Assembly: GCF_900119315.1 (NCBI RefSeq)
Contig: NZ_LT827010.1
Span: forward strand, 7,496,001 to 7,560,000
Length of the DNA: 64,000 nucleotides
Direction: 5' to 3'
Source: Actinoplanes sp. SE50/110
GTDB taxonomy: Bacteria > Actinomycetota > Actinomycetes > Mycobacteriales > Micromonosporaceae
Made by a program: the position numbers and the translations under genes. Shown piece after piece: positions 40,044-48,901 of the stretch; position 1 is the first letter of the stretch, and the number at the start of each line of letters is the position of its first letter. Below the pieces are notes generated by a model that was given only the letters and a program-made list of their open reading frames with translations, was not told the DNA's origin and searched no databases.

Positions 40044-42584
40044 ATGGCGGAGTCCCTGACCCTGGGCGCGGAGGAGGAGCTGCACGTCGTCGATGTGACG
40101 ACGCGCGAGCTCACCCCGCGGGCCCCGGAGATCCTCGACCGACTCGACCCGGCGCACTTCTCGGCCGAGCTGCACCGCTCGGTCGTGGAGACCAACACGC
40201 CGGTCACCACCACCCTGGACGGTCTGCGCGAAGGCATCACGCAGCGTCGCCGGACCGCCGTGGCGGTCGCCGAGTCGCTCGGCCTCGGCCTGGTGGCGGC
40301 CGGCACCGTGCCGCTGGTCGACCTGGACGCGCTGCCGGTCACCGGGACCACCCGGTACCGCCGGATGCTGCACGAATACCAGATGCTGGTCCGTGAGCAG
40401 CTGATCTGCGGCGCCCAGGTGCACGTCGGGGTGCCGGACCGCGACGAGGCGGTCTCGGTGGCGCAGCGGGTCGCCCCGGCCCTGCCCGCCCTGCTGGCGC
40501 TCTCCGCCAGCTCGCCGTTCTGGATGGGCGAGGACTCCGGGTACGCCAGCGTCCGCTCGCTGGTCTGGATGCGCTGGCCGACCGCCGGCGACAGCGGCGT
40601 GCTGCACTCCGCGGCCGAGCACGAGCAGCTGGTCAGCGACCTGATCGCGTCCGAGACGATCAGCGACCCGAAGATGGTCTACTTCGACGTCCGGCCGTCC
40701 GCGCACGTGCCCACCGTGGAGCTGCGGGTCACCGACGCCTGCCCGGATGTGGACACCGTGGTGCTGCTGGCCGGGCTGTTCCGCGCCCTGGTCCGGCGCG
40801 CCCAGCACGAGCACCGCGCCGGCGTCCCGCTGCCGCCCGCCCGTCCCCCGCTGCACCGCGCCGCGATGTGGCGGGCGGCCCGCTCCGGCCTGGAGGGCGA
40901 CCTGCTCGACCTGCCCCGCACGCCGGCGCCGGTGCCGGCCACCGTCGCGATCGAGCACCTGGTCGGCGAGCTGCGACCGCACCTGGAGGAGCTGGGTGAC
41001 TGGGAGCAGGTCTGCGACCTGTCCGCCCGCGCGCTGAGCCGGGGCAGCGCGGCCGCCCGGCAGCGGCGCGCCCTGGCCCGGCGCGGCCGGATCGCCGACG
41101 TCGTCGATCTGCTGATCACCGATACCCGGGGCACGGCGGCGGCCTCCGTTGCCGGCGGCGGCCTGTCCGGGCCCGATCGATTGCTGCCGTACGACGTGGC
41201 CGGCGACGAGGCGTTCCCGGCGGAGTCGGTGGCCCCCGAGTACGCCGAGGTGCTGCCGGTGCTCACCGCGCTCGGCGCGACCGGGCTGCGCAAACGCGAG
41301 GACGCGCGGGACGAGGAGCAGCGCGCCAACGGGGTGACCTTCAGTGTGGCCGGCGAGGCGGCCACCCGGCTGTTCCCGTTCGACCTGGTCCCCCGGATCG
41401 TTCCGGCCGCCGACTGGGCCGAGCTGCGGGCCGGGCTGACCCAGCGGGTCCGCGCGCTCAACGCGTTCCTCTCCGACGTGTACGACGACCGGGCGATCGT
41501 CGCCGAGGGCATCGTCCCGGAGTGGGTGATCGACGGCTCACCCGAGCTGCGGGCCAGCGGCGCGCTGATCGGCGGCGGCGCGGTGCGCGCCCAGGTGGCC
41601 GGCGTCGACCTGGTCCGGGACGCGGACGGCGGCTGGTGCGTGCTGGAGGACAACCTGCGGGTGCCGTCCGGCATCGCGTACGCCATGCAGAACCGCCGGC
41701 TGACCGAGAGCATCCTGCCCGAGCTGCCCCGGCCGCGGAACCTGACCCCGGTCGAGGACACCCCGGCCCTGCTCAAGGATGCGCTGCTCGCCGCGGCCGG
41801 GCCGGCCGCCGGCGACGACCCGGCGCTGGTCGTGCTCAGCCAGGGCCCGGAGGACTCGGCCTGGTTCGAGCACCGGATGCTGGCCGAGGCGATGGACGTG
41901 CCGGTGGTGCGCACCACCGAGCTGTTCGTCGACGGGGGCCGGGTGCACCGGCTGCGCGACGGCAAGCGCTATCCGGTCGACGTGATCTACCTGCGGATGG
42001 GCGAGGACAGCCTGGTGCACGCGCCGGGCGCGGACGGGATGCCGCTGGGCCCCAGCCTGGTGGCGGCGCTGCACGCGCGGACCGTGACACTGGCCAACGC
42101 GCTGGGCAACGGGATCGGGGACGACAAGGCGGTCTACGCGTACGTCAGCCGGATGATCGAGTTCTATCTGGGTGAGAAACCGCTGCTCGCCGATGTGCCG
42201 ACCTACCTGTGCGGGGTCGCCGAGCAGCGCGCCGAGGTGCTGTCCCGGCTGGACGAGCTGGTCTGCAAGCCGGTCGACGGGTACGGCGGCGACCGGATCG
42301 TGATCGGCCCGCACGCCACCGCCGACGAGCTGGACGCGCTGCGCCGGCAGATCCGCGCCGCCCCGCACCGGTGGGTCGCGCAGGACCTGGTCCGGCTTTC
42401 CACCCACCCGGTCTTCGACGGGCAGCGGCTCGCACCCCGGCACGTCGACCTGCGCGCGTTCGTCTTCACCGGCCGACAGCCCGTGGTCGCCCCGGCGGCA
42501 CTGACCCGGGTCGCCCCGGCCGGCTCCATGATCGTCAATTCGTCCCGGGGCGGCGGCTCCAAGGACACCTGGTTGCTCAGTTGA
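40044..42584 (+). CDS. Carboxylate-amine ligase (GCS2) fused to circularly permuted ATP-grasp
   Basis: An 846-residue fusion. Residues 1 to about 365 are a YbdK/GCS2-type glutamate-cysteine-ligase-like domain: TLGAEEELHVVDV, AELHRSVVETNTPV, CGAQVHVGVPDRDEAV, SSPFWMGEDSGYASVRS. Residues about 370-846 are a type-2 circularly permuted ATP-grasp: VLEDNLRVPSGIAYAMQNRR, NALGNGIGDDKAVYAYV, LVCKPVDGYGGDRIVIGP. Both halves form amide or peptide bonds with ATP. ATG 40044 follows GAAGGCGG and gives the family N-terminus; a longer frame from 39945 is less likely. It is the first gene of an operon with an amidotransferase 12 bp downstream. Confidence 0.9.
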   Translation: MAESLTLGAEEELHVVDVTTRELTPRAPEILDRLDPAHFSAELHRSVVETNTPVTTTLDGLREGITQRRRTAVAVAESLGLGLVAAGTVPLVDLDALPVTGTTRYRRMLHEYQMLVREQLICGAQVHVGVPDRDEAVSVAQRVAPALPALLALSASSPFWMGEDSGYASVRSLVWMRWPTAGDSGVLHSAAEHEQLVSDLIASETISDPKMVYFDVRPSAHVPTVELRVTDACPDVDTVVLLAGLFRALVRRAQHEHRAGVPLPPARPPLHRAAMWRAARSGLEGDLLDLPRTPAPVPATVAIEHLVGELRPHLEELGDWEQVCDLSARALSRGSAAARQRRALARRGRIADVVDLLITDTRGTAAASVAGGGLSGPDRLLPYDVAGDEAFPAESVAPEYAEVLPVLTALGATGLRKREDARDEEQRANGVTFSVAGEAATRLFPFDLVPRIVPAADWAELRAGLTQRVRALNAFLSDVYDDRAIVAEGIVPEWVIDGSPELRASGALIGGGAVRAQVAGVDLVRDADGGWCVLEDNLRVPSGIAYAMQNRRLTESILPELPRPRNLTPVEDTPALLKDALLAAAGPAAGDDPALVVLSQGPEDSAWFEHRMLAEAMDVPVVRTTELFVDGGRVHRLRDGKRYPVDVIYLRMGEDSLVHAPGADGMPLGPSLVAALHARTVTLANALGNGIGDDKAVYAYVSRMIEFYLGEKPLLADVPTYLCGVAEQRAEVLSRLDELVCKPVDGYGGDRIVIGPHATADELDALRRQIRAAPHRWVAQDLVRLSTHPVFDGQRLAPRHVDLRAFVFTGRQPVVAPAALTRVAPAGSMIVNSSRGGGSKDTWLLS

Positions 42585-42596
42585 GGGGAAGGTCGT

Positions 42597-44369
42597 ATGT
42601 GCGGAATCGCCGGTGAGATCTGTTACGGGGAGCGCGTCGCGGACACCGACGCGGTCCGCCGGATGCTGCCCGTGCTGCAGTCGCGCGGGCCGGACGGCGA
42701 GGGCGTGTGGGAGCACGGGCGGATCGCGTTCGGGCACCGGCGGCTGCGGATCATCGACCTGAGCGACGCCGGGCGGCAGCCGATGACCGACGACGTGCTC
42801 GGGCTGACCGTGGTCTTCAACGGCTGCGTCTACAACTACCGGGAGCTGCGCGAGGAGTTGCGCGGGCACGGATACACGTTCGTCTCCGGCTCGGACACCG
42901 AGGTGATCCTCAAGGCGTACCACCGGTGGGGCGCCGACTGCGTCACGCACCTGCACGGCATGTTCGCCTTCGCGATCGCCGAACATGACACCGGCACCGT
43001 CACCCTGGCCCGGGACCGGCTCGGGATCAAGCCGCTCTACCTCGCCGAGACGCCCGGGCGGCTGCGCTTCGCCTCGACCCTGCCGGCGCTGCTGGCCGCC
43101 GGCGGGGTGGACACCACCATCGACCGGGTGGCGCTGCAGCACTACATGACGTTCCACTCGGTGGTGCCGGCGCCGCGGACCATCCTGTCCGGGATCCGCA
43201 AACTGCCCCCGGCCACGGTCCGGGTGATCAAGGCCGACGGTACGGGGTCGGAACGGACGTACTGGTCAGCCGCGTTCACCCGGACCGCTGACCGCTCTGC
43301 CGGCGAGTGGGCGGAAGCGGTCCGGGAGAGGCTGAACATCGCCGTGAAACGGCGCATGGTGGCCGACGTGCCGGTCGGCGTGCTGCTCTCCGGCGGTCTC
43401 GACTCCAGCCTGGTCGTCGCCCTGCTCGCCGAGCAGGGCCAGCGGGATCTCACCACGTTCAGCATCGGCTTCGAGGCGGCCGGCGGCGAGAGCGGCGACG
43501 AGTTCGCCTACTCGGACCTGATCGCCAAGCAGTTCGGGACCGAGCACCATCAGATCAGGATCGGGCACGACCGTTTCCTGCCGGCCGTCGACCGGACGGT
43601 GGCGGCGATGAGCGAGCCGATGGTCAGCCACGACTGCATCGCCTTCCACCTGCTCAGCGAAGACGTCGCGCAGCATGTCAAGGTCGTACAATCAGGGCAG
43701 GGCGCGGATGAGATCTTCGCCGGATACAGCTGGTATCCACCGCTCGCCGGGGTGCCGCGCGAGCAGGCCGCCGAGGCGTATGCGCGGGAGTTCTTCGACC
43801 GCCCGCACGCGGCGCTGCGCGGGCAGCTCAACCCGGCCTGGATGCTCGACCGCGACCACGCCGCCGCCTTCGTCGCGGAGAGCTTCGCCCGGCCCGGCGC
43901 GGACACCGCGGTCGACGCGGCGCTGCGGATCGACTCGCAGGTGATGCTCGTCGACGACCCGGTGAAACGGGTCGACAACATGACCATGGCATGGGGGCTG
44001 GAGGCGCGCGTCCCGTTCCTCGACCATGAGCTGGTCGAACTCGCGGCGGCCTGCCCGCCGGAGCACAAGCTGGCCGCGGACGGCAAGGGGGTGCTCAAGG
44101 ACGCGGCCCGCGGGCTGGTGCCCGACGAGGTGATCGACCGTCCGAAGGGATACTTCCCGGTCCCCGGCATCCGGCACCTGGAAGGCGCGATGCTGGACCG
44201 GGTCCGCGACGCCCTGCACGCCCCGGCCGCCCGGGCCCGGGCCCTGTTCCGCCCGGAGTACGTCGAGGCGCTGCTGGCCGACCCCAACACGCCGCGGACG
44301 ACACTGGGCGCGAACCAGCTGTGGCAGCTGGCGCTGCTGGAGATGTGGCTGCAGGACAAGAACATCTGA
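42597..44369 (+). CDS. Asparagine-synthase-type amidotransferase (N-acetylglutaminylglutamine amidotransferase-like)
   Basis: A 590-residue glutamine-dependent amidotransferase. C2 of MCGIAGEICYGE is the glutaminase nucleophile; RGPDGEGVWEH and NGCVYNYRELREEL bind glutamine. The synthetase domain has the PP-loop VLLSGGLDSSLVVALLAEQG, then MSEPMVSHDCIAFHLLSEDV and KVVQSGQGADEIFAGYSWYP. The last two blocks are characteristic of AsnO, which makes the terminal amide of N-acetylglutaminylglutamine amide. The SD is GGGGAAGG. It follows the ligase/ATP-grasp fusion, so it probably amidates the peptide product of that protein; the exact product is not known. Confidence 0.9.
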   Translation: MCGIAGEICYGERVADTDAVRRMLPVLQSRGPDGEGVWEHGRIAFGHRRLRIIDLSDAGRQPMTDDVLGLTVVFNGCVYNYRELREELRGHGYTFVSGSDTEVILKAYHRWGADCVTHLHGMFAFAIAEHDTGTVTLARDRLGIKPLYLAETPGRLRFASTLPALLAAGGVDTTIDRVALQHYMTFHSVVPAPRTILSGIRKLPPATVRVIKADGTGSERTYWSAAFTRTADRSAGEWAEAVRERLNIAVKRRMVADVPVGVLLSGGLDSSLVVALLAEQGQRDLTTFSIGFEAAGGESGDEFAYSDLIAKQFGTEHHQIRIGHDRFLPAVDRTVAAMSEPMVSHDCIAFHLLSEDVAQHVKVVQSGQGADEIFAGYSWYPPLAGVPREQAAEAYAREFFDRPHAALRGQLNPAWMLDRDHAAAFVAESFARPGADTAVDAALRIDSQVMLVDDPVKRVDNMTMAWGLEARVPFLDHELVELAAACPPEHKLAADGKGVLKDAARGLVPDEVIDRPKGYFPVPGIRHLEGAMLDRVRDALHAPAARARALFRPEYVEALLADPNTPRTTLGANQLWQLALLEMWLQDKNI

Positions 44370-44379
44370 AGGAGACCTT

Positions 44380-46206
44380 TTGCGTCAGCGTGACGACGTC
44401 GCCGTGCTGCCGGCCTTCACCGAGATCTCGTCGGAGATCGCCGGCAACTGGTCACCGGCCCTCTCCCCGGACGGGCGGCACGCCGCCTACGTCTCCGACC
44501 GCGGCGGCACCCCGGCCGTCCGGGTGCAGCCGGTCGGCAGCGACCGGGCCTTCGCGATCACCTTCCCGGAGCCGGTCGCCGCGGTCGCCTGGTCCTCCGG
44601 CGGGGGCTGGCTGGCCTGCCGGCTGACCCCCGGCGGCGCCCCGCGCCACGAGGTCTGGCTGGTCCGCCCGGACGGCTCCGACCCGCACCAGGTCGCCGGT
44701 TTCGGCACCGACACCGCGGAGAACATGCGCTGGCTGCCCGGCCGCCCGCTGCTGGCCGTCACCGAGAACCTCACCCACGCCCTGCTGGTCGACGCGGTCA
44801 CCGGCACCCGCACCGTCGTCGCCACCGGCGACCTGATCTCGCTCTGCGACATCGACCCGGCGGGCCGCTTCGCCCTGCTGCGGCAGGGGCCCCGCGGCGC
44901 CCGCCGGATCCTCTGCAAGAACCTTCTCGCCGGTACGTCGGAGACCATCGCCCCCGGTGAGCTGGCTCTGTTCAGCCCGGGCGGCGGGTGCGTCTACGCC
45001 CGCAGCGAGGCGGGCGAGTTCCCGGCCCTGATCCGCGCCACCGCCGGAACGGTGGAAACGCTGACCACCGAGCCGGTCGAACTCGAAACCTTCGCGATCA
45101 CGGCGGACGGCCGCACCGCCGCCCTGCTCTGGAACGTGCGCGGCGGCGAATCCGCCCTCGAACTGCGCACCCTCGACCACGTCGTCCCGCCGGCCTCCTC
45201 CCCCACGGGCCGCGCTTTCGAGCCCACCGTGGGAACGACGACGCGGTCGGTCACCGTGCCGCTGCCCGGGACGGTGATCTCCGAGCCGGTCTGGAGTTTC
45301 GACGGGTCGACGCTCGCCTTCACCGCGGAGAGCCCGGGACAGCCGCAGGGCGTCTGGGCCTGCGACCGCGACGGTGGCAACGTCCGCCCGATCTCCGCCG
45401 AGCCGGCCGCCCCCGACGCGGTCCGTCCCACGCTGGAGAAGGTCACCGCCCACGACGGCCTCACCCTGACCGGCTGGCTGTTCACGCCGCCGGGTGGCAC
45501 CGCTGCGCATCCCACGGTGATCTGGCTGCACGGCGGCCCGGAAGCGCAGGAACGCCCCGGGCACGGACCGCTCTTCCAATCCCTGGTCCGCCGCGGCATC
45601 GCGGTGTTCGCCGCCAACGTCCGCGGATCGTCCGGCTTCGGCCACACCTTCGTGAACGCGGACAACGGGGCGCTGCGGTACGACGCGATCGAGGACGTCC
45701 GGTCCTGCGCCCGCCATCTGCGCGACTCCGGGATCGCCGGGCGGCTCGGCGTGATGGGGCGCTCCTACGGCGGCTATCTGACCCTGGCCGCGCTGTGCGC
45801 CTACCCGGATCTGTTCGCGGTCGGCATCGACATCTGCGGCATGTCCGACTTTGCGACGTTCTATCGCTATACCGAGCCCTGGATCGCCGCCGCGGCCGTC
45901 AGCAAGTACGGCGACCCGGTGGCCGACGCCGACCTGCTGCGCGACCTCTCCCCCGTGCACCGCCTGGACCACCTGCGGGCGCCCCTGCTGATCATCCACG
46001 GCGAGAACGACACCAACGTGCCGCTGATCGAGGCCACCCAGGTGGCCGAGTCCCTCGCCGCCCGCGGCGCACCGCACCGCCTCGTCGTCTTCCCCGGCGA
46101 GGGCCACGACCTGCTGCACCGCTCGTCCCGCGCCGCCTTCCTGCAGGAGACCGTCACCTGGCTCACCACGCATCTGTCAGGTGATCAGCGGAGCCGGCAC
46201 GAATAG
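44380..46206 (+). CDS. S9-family prolyl-oligopeptidase-like peptidase
   Basis: A 608-residue serine peptidase. The N-terminal part is a beta-propeller with TolB-like repeats (WSPALSPDGRHAAYVSDRGG; EPVWSFDGSTLAFTAESPG). The C-terminal alpha/beta hydrolase carries VIWLHGGPEAQ (oxyanion), the nucleophile Ser in GVMGRSYGGYLTLAAL, the Asp in IIHGENDTNVP and the His in FPGEGHDLLH. It starts with TTG at 44380 after AAGGAG. It is 10 bp downstream of the amidotransferase, so it is co-transcribed and may hydrolyse or recycle the short peptide made by that pathway. Cytoplasmic: no signal peptide. Confidence 0.92.
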   Translation: MRQRDDVAVLPAFTEISSEIAGNWSPALSPDGRHAAYVSDRGGTPAVRVQPVGSDRAFAITFPEPVAAVAWSSGGGWLACRLTPGGAPRHEVWLVRPDGSDPHQVAGFGTDTAENMRWLPGRPLLAVTENLTHALLVDAVTGTRTVVATGDLISLCDIDPAGRFALLRQGPRGARRILCKNLLAGTSETIAPGELALFSPGGGCVYARSEAGEFPALIRATAGTVETLTTEPVELETFAITADGRTAALLWNVRGGESALELRTLDHVVPPASSPTGRAFEPTVGTTTRSVTVPLPGTVISEPVWSFDGSTLAFTAESPGQPQGVWACDRDGGNVRPISAEPAAPDAVRPTLEKVTAHDGLTLTGWLFTPPGGTAAHPTVIWLHGGPEAQERPGHGPLFQSLVRRGIAVFAANVRGSSGFGHTFVNADNGALRYDAIEDVRSCARHLRDSGIAGRLGVMGRSYGGYLTLAALCAYPDLFAVGIDICGMSDFATFYRYTEPWIAAAAVSKYGDPVADADLLRDLSPVHRLDHLRAPLLIIHGENDTNVPLIEATQVAESLAARGAPHRLVVFPGEGHDLLHRSSRAAFLQETVTWLTTHLSGDQRSRHE

Positions 46207-46264
46207 GACGGTGGCCGCCGCGAGGAGAACGCCGACCAGCCACCTCATCCCCGTCCCCGGGCCG

Positions 46265-46372
46265 AACGGCCGCCCCACCCCCACCGGAGCACGGAGCGGC
46301 CGCCCCATCCCCGACCGAGAGCCGAGCGGCCGCCCCGTCGTCGTCCTCGGGCTGAGGGGCCGCCTCGGCCCG
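46265..46372. repeat. 30-bp imperfect tandem repeat
   Basis: CGGCCGCCCC recurs at 46267, 46297 and 46327, with a decayed copy near 46357, so the period is 30 bp. It fills most of the 188-bp gap between the convergent S9 peptidase and Clp-N genes. A 73-codon minus-strand open frame crosses it (46177-46398) and ends in a hydrophobic stretch (MRWLVGVLLAAATVLFVPAP), but it lies partly inside the peptidase gene and I do not treat it as a gene. Confidence 0.7.
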
Positions 46373-46394
46373 GCGCGGCCGACGGGCGGCGGCT

Positions 46395-47393
46395 TCACTC
46401 CCCGCCCGCGGGCAGGCGCTGCTCCAGGCGCTCGATCCGGGCGATGAGCGGCTGCAGGGCGTCGGCGAGCAGCCGGCCCGGGTCCGCGGTGGCCGCCGGA
46501 GCCCCGCCGCTCCCCGCCTGCAGCTGCGAGTAGCCGGCGGCGGCCGCGGTGTTCGCCCGCAGGTGGACATAGCCGGCCAGCGCCGAGGCCACCGCCCGGC
46601 GGGTCAGCCGCGGCTCCGCGCCGGCCGCGCGCAGGATCCGGCCGGCCGCGCCGTCGGGTTCGCCGACCAGGCCGAGCAGCAGGTGCTCGCAGCCCACATA
46701 GTTGTGCCCGAGCCCGGTCGCCTCGGTGACCGAAAGCTCCAGCGCGCCGGCCGACGGAATGCTGAAGTGGACGCCGTCGCCGGGGCCGGGGGGCTCCGCC
46801 ACGCCGTCCCGGTCCAGCTCGCGCAGCAGCGCCGAGGGCTCGACCTCCAGGGCGCGCAGCACGTGCAGCGCCAGGTTGCCACCCTCCTGGATCATCGCGC
46901 CGAGCAGGTCACCGGTGCCGACCGCGATCGATGCCGACCCCGCGACCTTCGTGGCGTCCGCGACCAGCGTCGACGCGACGGAATCCGTGGCGTCGTCGAC
47001 GAAGGCTGACGCGACCGCATCCGTGGCGTCCTTGACGAAGGCTGACGCGACCGCATCCGTGGTGTCCGCGACCAGCGCCGACGTCGCGGACCCGATGACG
47101 TCCCCGGACGGCGCCGGCGACGCGGCGCCGGTGCCGGCCGCCGCGGCCCGGGCGGCCGAAGCCCGGGCGCGCTCGACCGCCAGGGCCAGCACGGTCCGGG
47201 TACGGCCGGTCATCAGCGGGAAGCGTTCCTCGAGGTCGCCGCTGGACAGCTCGCCCAGTGAGGTCTCCCGGATCGCGGTCACCCGGCGCACCGCCTGCTC
47301 CAGGGCCCGCTGGCAGATCGCCGATACCGGCAGCCCGGTCTCCCGGACCGCCTCGGCCAGCTCGTCGGGCAGATACACGTTGATCTTCGGCAT
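46395..47393 (-). CDS. Ribbon-helix-helix/Clp N-terminal domain protein
   Basis: A 332-residue protein. Residues 1-40 look like a ribbon-helix-helix DNA-binding fold (MPKINVYLPDELAEAVRETG then LPVSAICQRALEQAV). Residues about 100-150 hold four 12-residue repeats of the form DATDAVASAFV. The C-terminal part has a Clp-N module, including TGLGHNYVGCEHLLLGLVGE and AAGRILRAAGAEP, as in ClpA/ClpC N-domains that bind protease substrates or adaptors. There is no AAA+ ATPase. The ATG at 47393 has GGAGG. Likely an autoregulated regulator; the promoter contains direct repeats. Confidence 0.82.
   Translation of the reverse strand: MPKINVYLPDELAEAVRETGLPVSAICQRALEQAVRRVTAIRETSLGELSSGDLEERFPLMTGRTRTVLALAVERARASAARAAAAGTGAASPAPSGDVIGSATSALVADTTDAVASAFVKDATDAVASAFVDDATDSVASTLVADATKVAGSASIAVGTGDLLGAMIQEGGNLALHVLRALEVEPSALLRELDRDGVAEPPGPGDGVHFSIPSAGALELSVTEATGLGHNYVGCEHLLLGLVGEPDGAAGRILRAAGAEPRLTRRAVASALAGYVHLRANTAAAAGYSQLQAGSGGAPAATADPGRLLADALQPLIARIERLEQRLPAGGE
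46951..47094 (-). repeat. 36-bp coding tandem repeat in the RHH/Clp-N gene
   Basis: Four exact-period units begin at 46951, 46987, 47023 and 47059, each starting GTGG(C/T)GTC on the plus strand. The two middle copies differ by only a few bases. The period is twelve codons, so the array encodes the DATDAVASAFV peptide repeat and copy number could vary without frameshift. Confidence 0.85.
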
Positions 47394-47413
47394 CGCACGC
47401 ACCTCCGCGGCAC

Positions 47414-47448
47414 TTGGGGTTACCACCATATACCCCCAATAGGGTTAC
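47414..47448 (-). promoter_or_regulatory. Promoter with operator-like repeats before the RHH/Clp-N gene
   Basis: TTGGGG (47414-47419) and CCCCAA (47434-47439) form an inverted repeat, and GGGTTAC occurs twice in direct orientation (47417-47423 and 47442-47448). Between them in the minus direction is TATATGG, a possible -10 box. RHH proteins typically bind paired short repeats around a promoter, so autoregulation is likely but unproven. Confidence 0.5.
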
Positions 47449-47544
47449 ACCGACAACCGGCAGTGGGGAAACGCACGTTGCAACCCGGCGACCTGCGGAG
47501 AAGGGTGGAAACATCCTGTAAATCGCGCGAGTGGAAGGCGCCAC

Positions 47545-48891
47545 ATGTCCCTGCGACCCGGAGCCCGGGCCTGGGCGGTGTGGGCCGCCGGCCTCGCCGC
47601 GTACGTCATCGCCGTCCTGCACCGCACCTCGCTGGGCGTGGCCGGGCTGGACGCGCAACACCGGTTCGGTGTCGGCGCCGGCACCCTGGCCAGCTTCGCC
47701 GTGCTGCAGCTGCTGGTCTACGCCGGCCTGCAGATCCCGGTCGGCCTGCTCCTCGACCGTTTCGGATCACTGCGCCTGGTGGTCTGCGGCGGCCTGGTGA
47801 TGGCCGCCGGCCAGGTCCTGATGGCGAACGCCCACGGGATCACCGGCGCGGTGCTGGCCCGCATCCTGGTCGGCGCCGGCGACGCGATGACCTTCATCAG
47901 CGTGCTGCGCCTGGTCCCGCACTGGTTCCCGCCCCGCCGGGTGCCGGTGCTGACCCAGCTCACCGGCCTGGTCGGGCAGGCCGGGCAGATCATCTCGGCG
48001 ATCCCGCTGGCCGCCCTGCTGGCCGGCCCGGGCTGGCGCACCGCGTTCCTCAGCGCCGCCGGCGCGGGCGTGTTCGTCGCGCTGGTCGCGCTGGCCGCCC
48101 TGCGCGACACCCCGGAGCGCCGGATGAGCAGCGGCAGCCCGGTCAGCATGCGGCAGCTCGGCGCCGACCTGAGCGGCGCCTGGCGGCACCCGGGCACCCG
48201 GCTCGGCCTCTGGACCCACTTCACCACCCAGTTCACCGGCACGGTGTTCGCCCTCATGTGGGGCATCCCGTTCCTGATCGCCGGTGAGGGGCTGACCCGC
48301 GGCGAGGCCGGATCGCTGCTCACCGTCTTCGTGATCACCGGCATGGCGGCCGGCCCGGTGCTCGGCACGCTGGTGCAGCGCTACCCGCTGCGCCGGTCGC
48401 TGCTGGTGCTCGGCATCATCGCGGTGAACCTGGGCGCCTGGGCGCTGGTCCTGCTCTGGCCCGGCCGGGCGCCGCTGCCGGTGCTGATCCTGCTGGTCGT
48501 CGCTCTCGGGTCGGGCGGTCCGGGCTCGATGATCGGCTTCGACTACGCGCGCACCTTCAACCCGCCGCACCGCCTGGGCACCGCGACCGGCGTGGTCAAC
48601 GTCGGCGGCTTCGTCGCGTCCCTGCTCACCATCGAGCTGATCGGGCTGATCCTGGACGCCCGCACCGGTGGGAGTGCCGACTATCACATCGCCGACTTCC
48701 GGGTCGCGATGTCGGTGCAGTTCCTGGTGGCCGCGGCCGGTCTGACCGGCATCCTGCGCACCCGGAAACTGGCCCGTCGCCGGCTGGAGCAGGAGGAAGG
48801 CATCGTGATCCGGCCGCTGCGCGTGGCCCTCGCCGAACGACGGGTTTTGGCCGCCTCCCGAGCGGTGAAGGAGGAGGGCTGGCGCGACTGA
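47545..48891 (+). CDS. MFS transporter
   Basis: A 448-residue major-facilitator protein with about 12 membrane helices. The loop 2-3 signature is LLLDRFGSLRLVVCGG; helix 4 is AVLARILVGAGDAMTFISVL; the second half begins LWTHFTTQFTGTVFALMWGI. FDYARTFNPPHRLGTATGVV is seen in actinobacterial members of unknown substrate. A charged C-terminal tail follows. It is divergent from the RHH/Clp-N gene across a 151-bp gap and is followed by a small membrane protein 10 bp downstream. Confidence 0.9.
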   Translation: MSLRPGARAWAVWAAGLAAYVIAVLHRTSLGVAGLDAQHRFGVGAGTLASFAVLQLLVYAGLQIPVGLLLDRFGSLRLVVCGGLVMAAGQVLMANAHGITGAVLARILVGAGDAMTFISVLRLVPHWFPPRRVPVLTQLTGLVGQAGQIISAIPLAALLAGPGWRTAFLSAAGAGVFVALVALAALRDTPERRMSSGSPVSMRQLGADLSGAWRHPGTRLGLWTHFTTQFTGTVFALMWGIPFLIAGEGLTRGEAGSLLTVFVITGMAAGPVLGTLVQRYPLRRSLLVLGIIAVNLGAWALVLLWPGRAPLPVLILLVVALGSGGPGSMIGFDYARTFNPPHRLGTATGVVNVGGFVASLLTIELIGLILDARTGGSADYHIADFRVAMSVQFLVAAAGLTGILRTRKLARRRLEQEEGIVIRPLRVALAERRVLAASRAVKEEGWRD

Positions 48892-48901
48892 GAGGGGGCA
48901 C

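Noticed and set aside
44452-46173. A 573-codon minus-strand frame opposite the S9 peptidase
   Set aside because: No recognisable domain; the sense strand encodes a complete peptidase with a catalytic triad.
40044-46206. Operon considered as ergothioneine or mycothiol biosynthesis because of the GCS2-type domain
   Set aside because: No EgtB/C/D/E or MshA-D companions are present, and the ATP-grasp fusion and AsnO-like partner do not fit those pathways.
46177-46398. 73-codon minus-strand frame ending in a hydrophobic stretch
   Set aside because: It overlaps the peptidase end and is mostly translated 30-bp repeat; support is too weak to call a gene.
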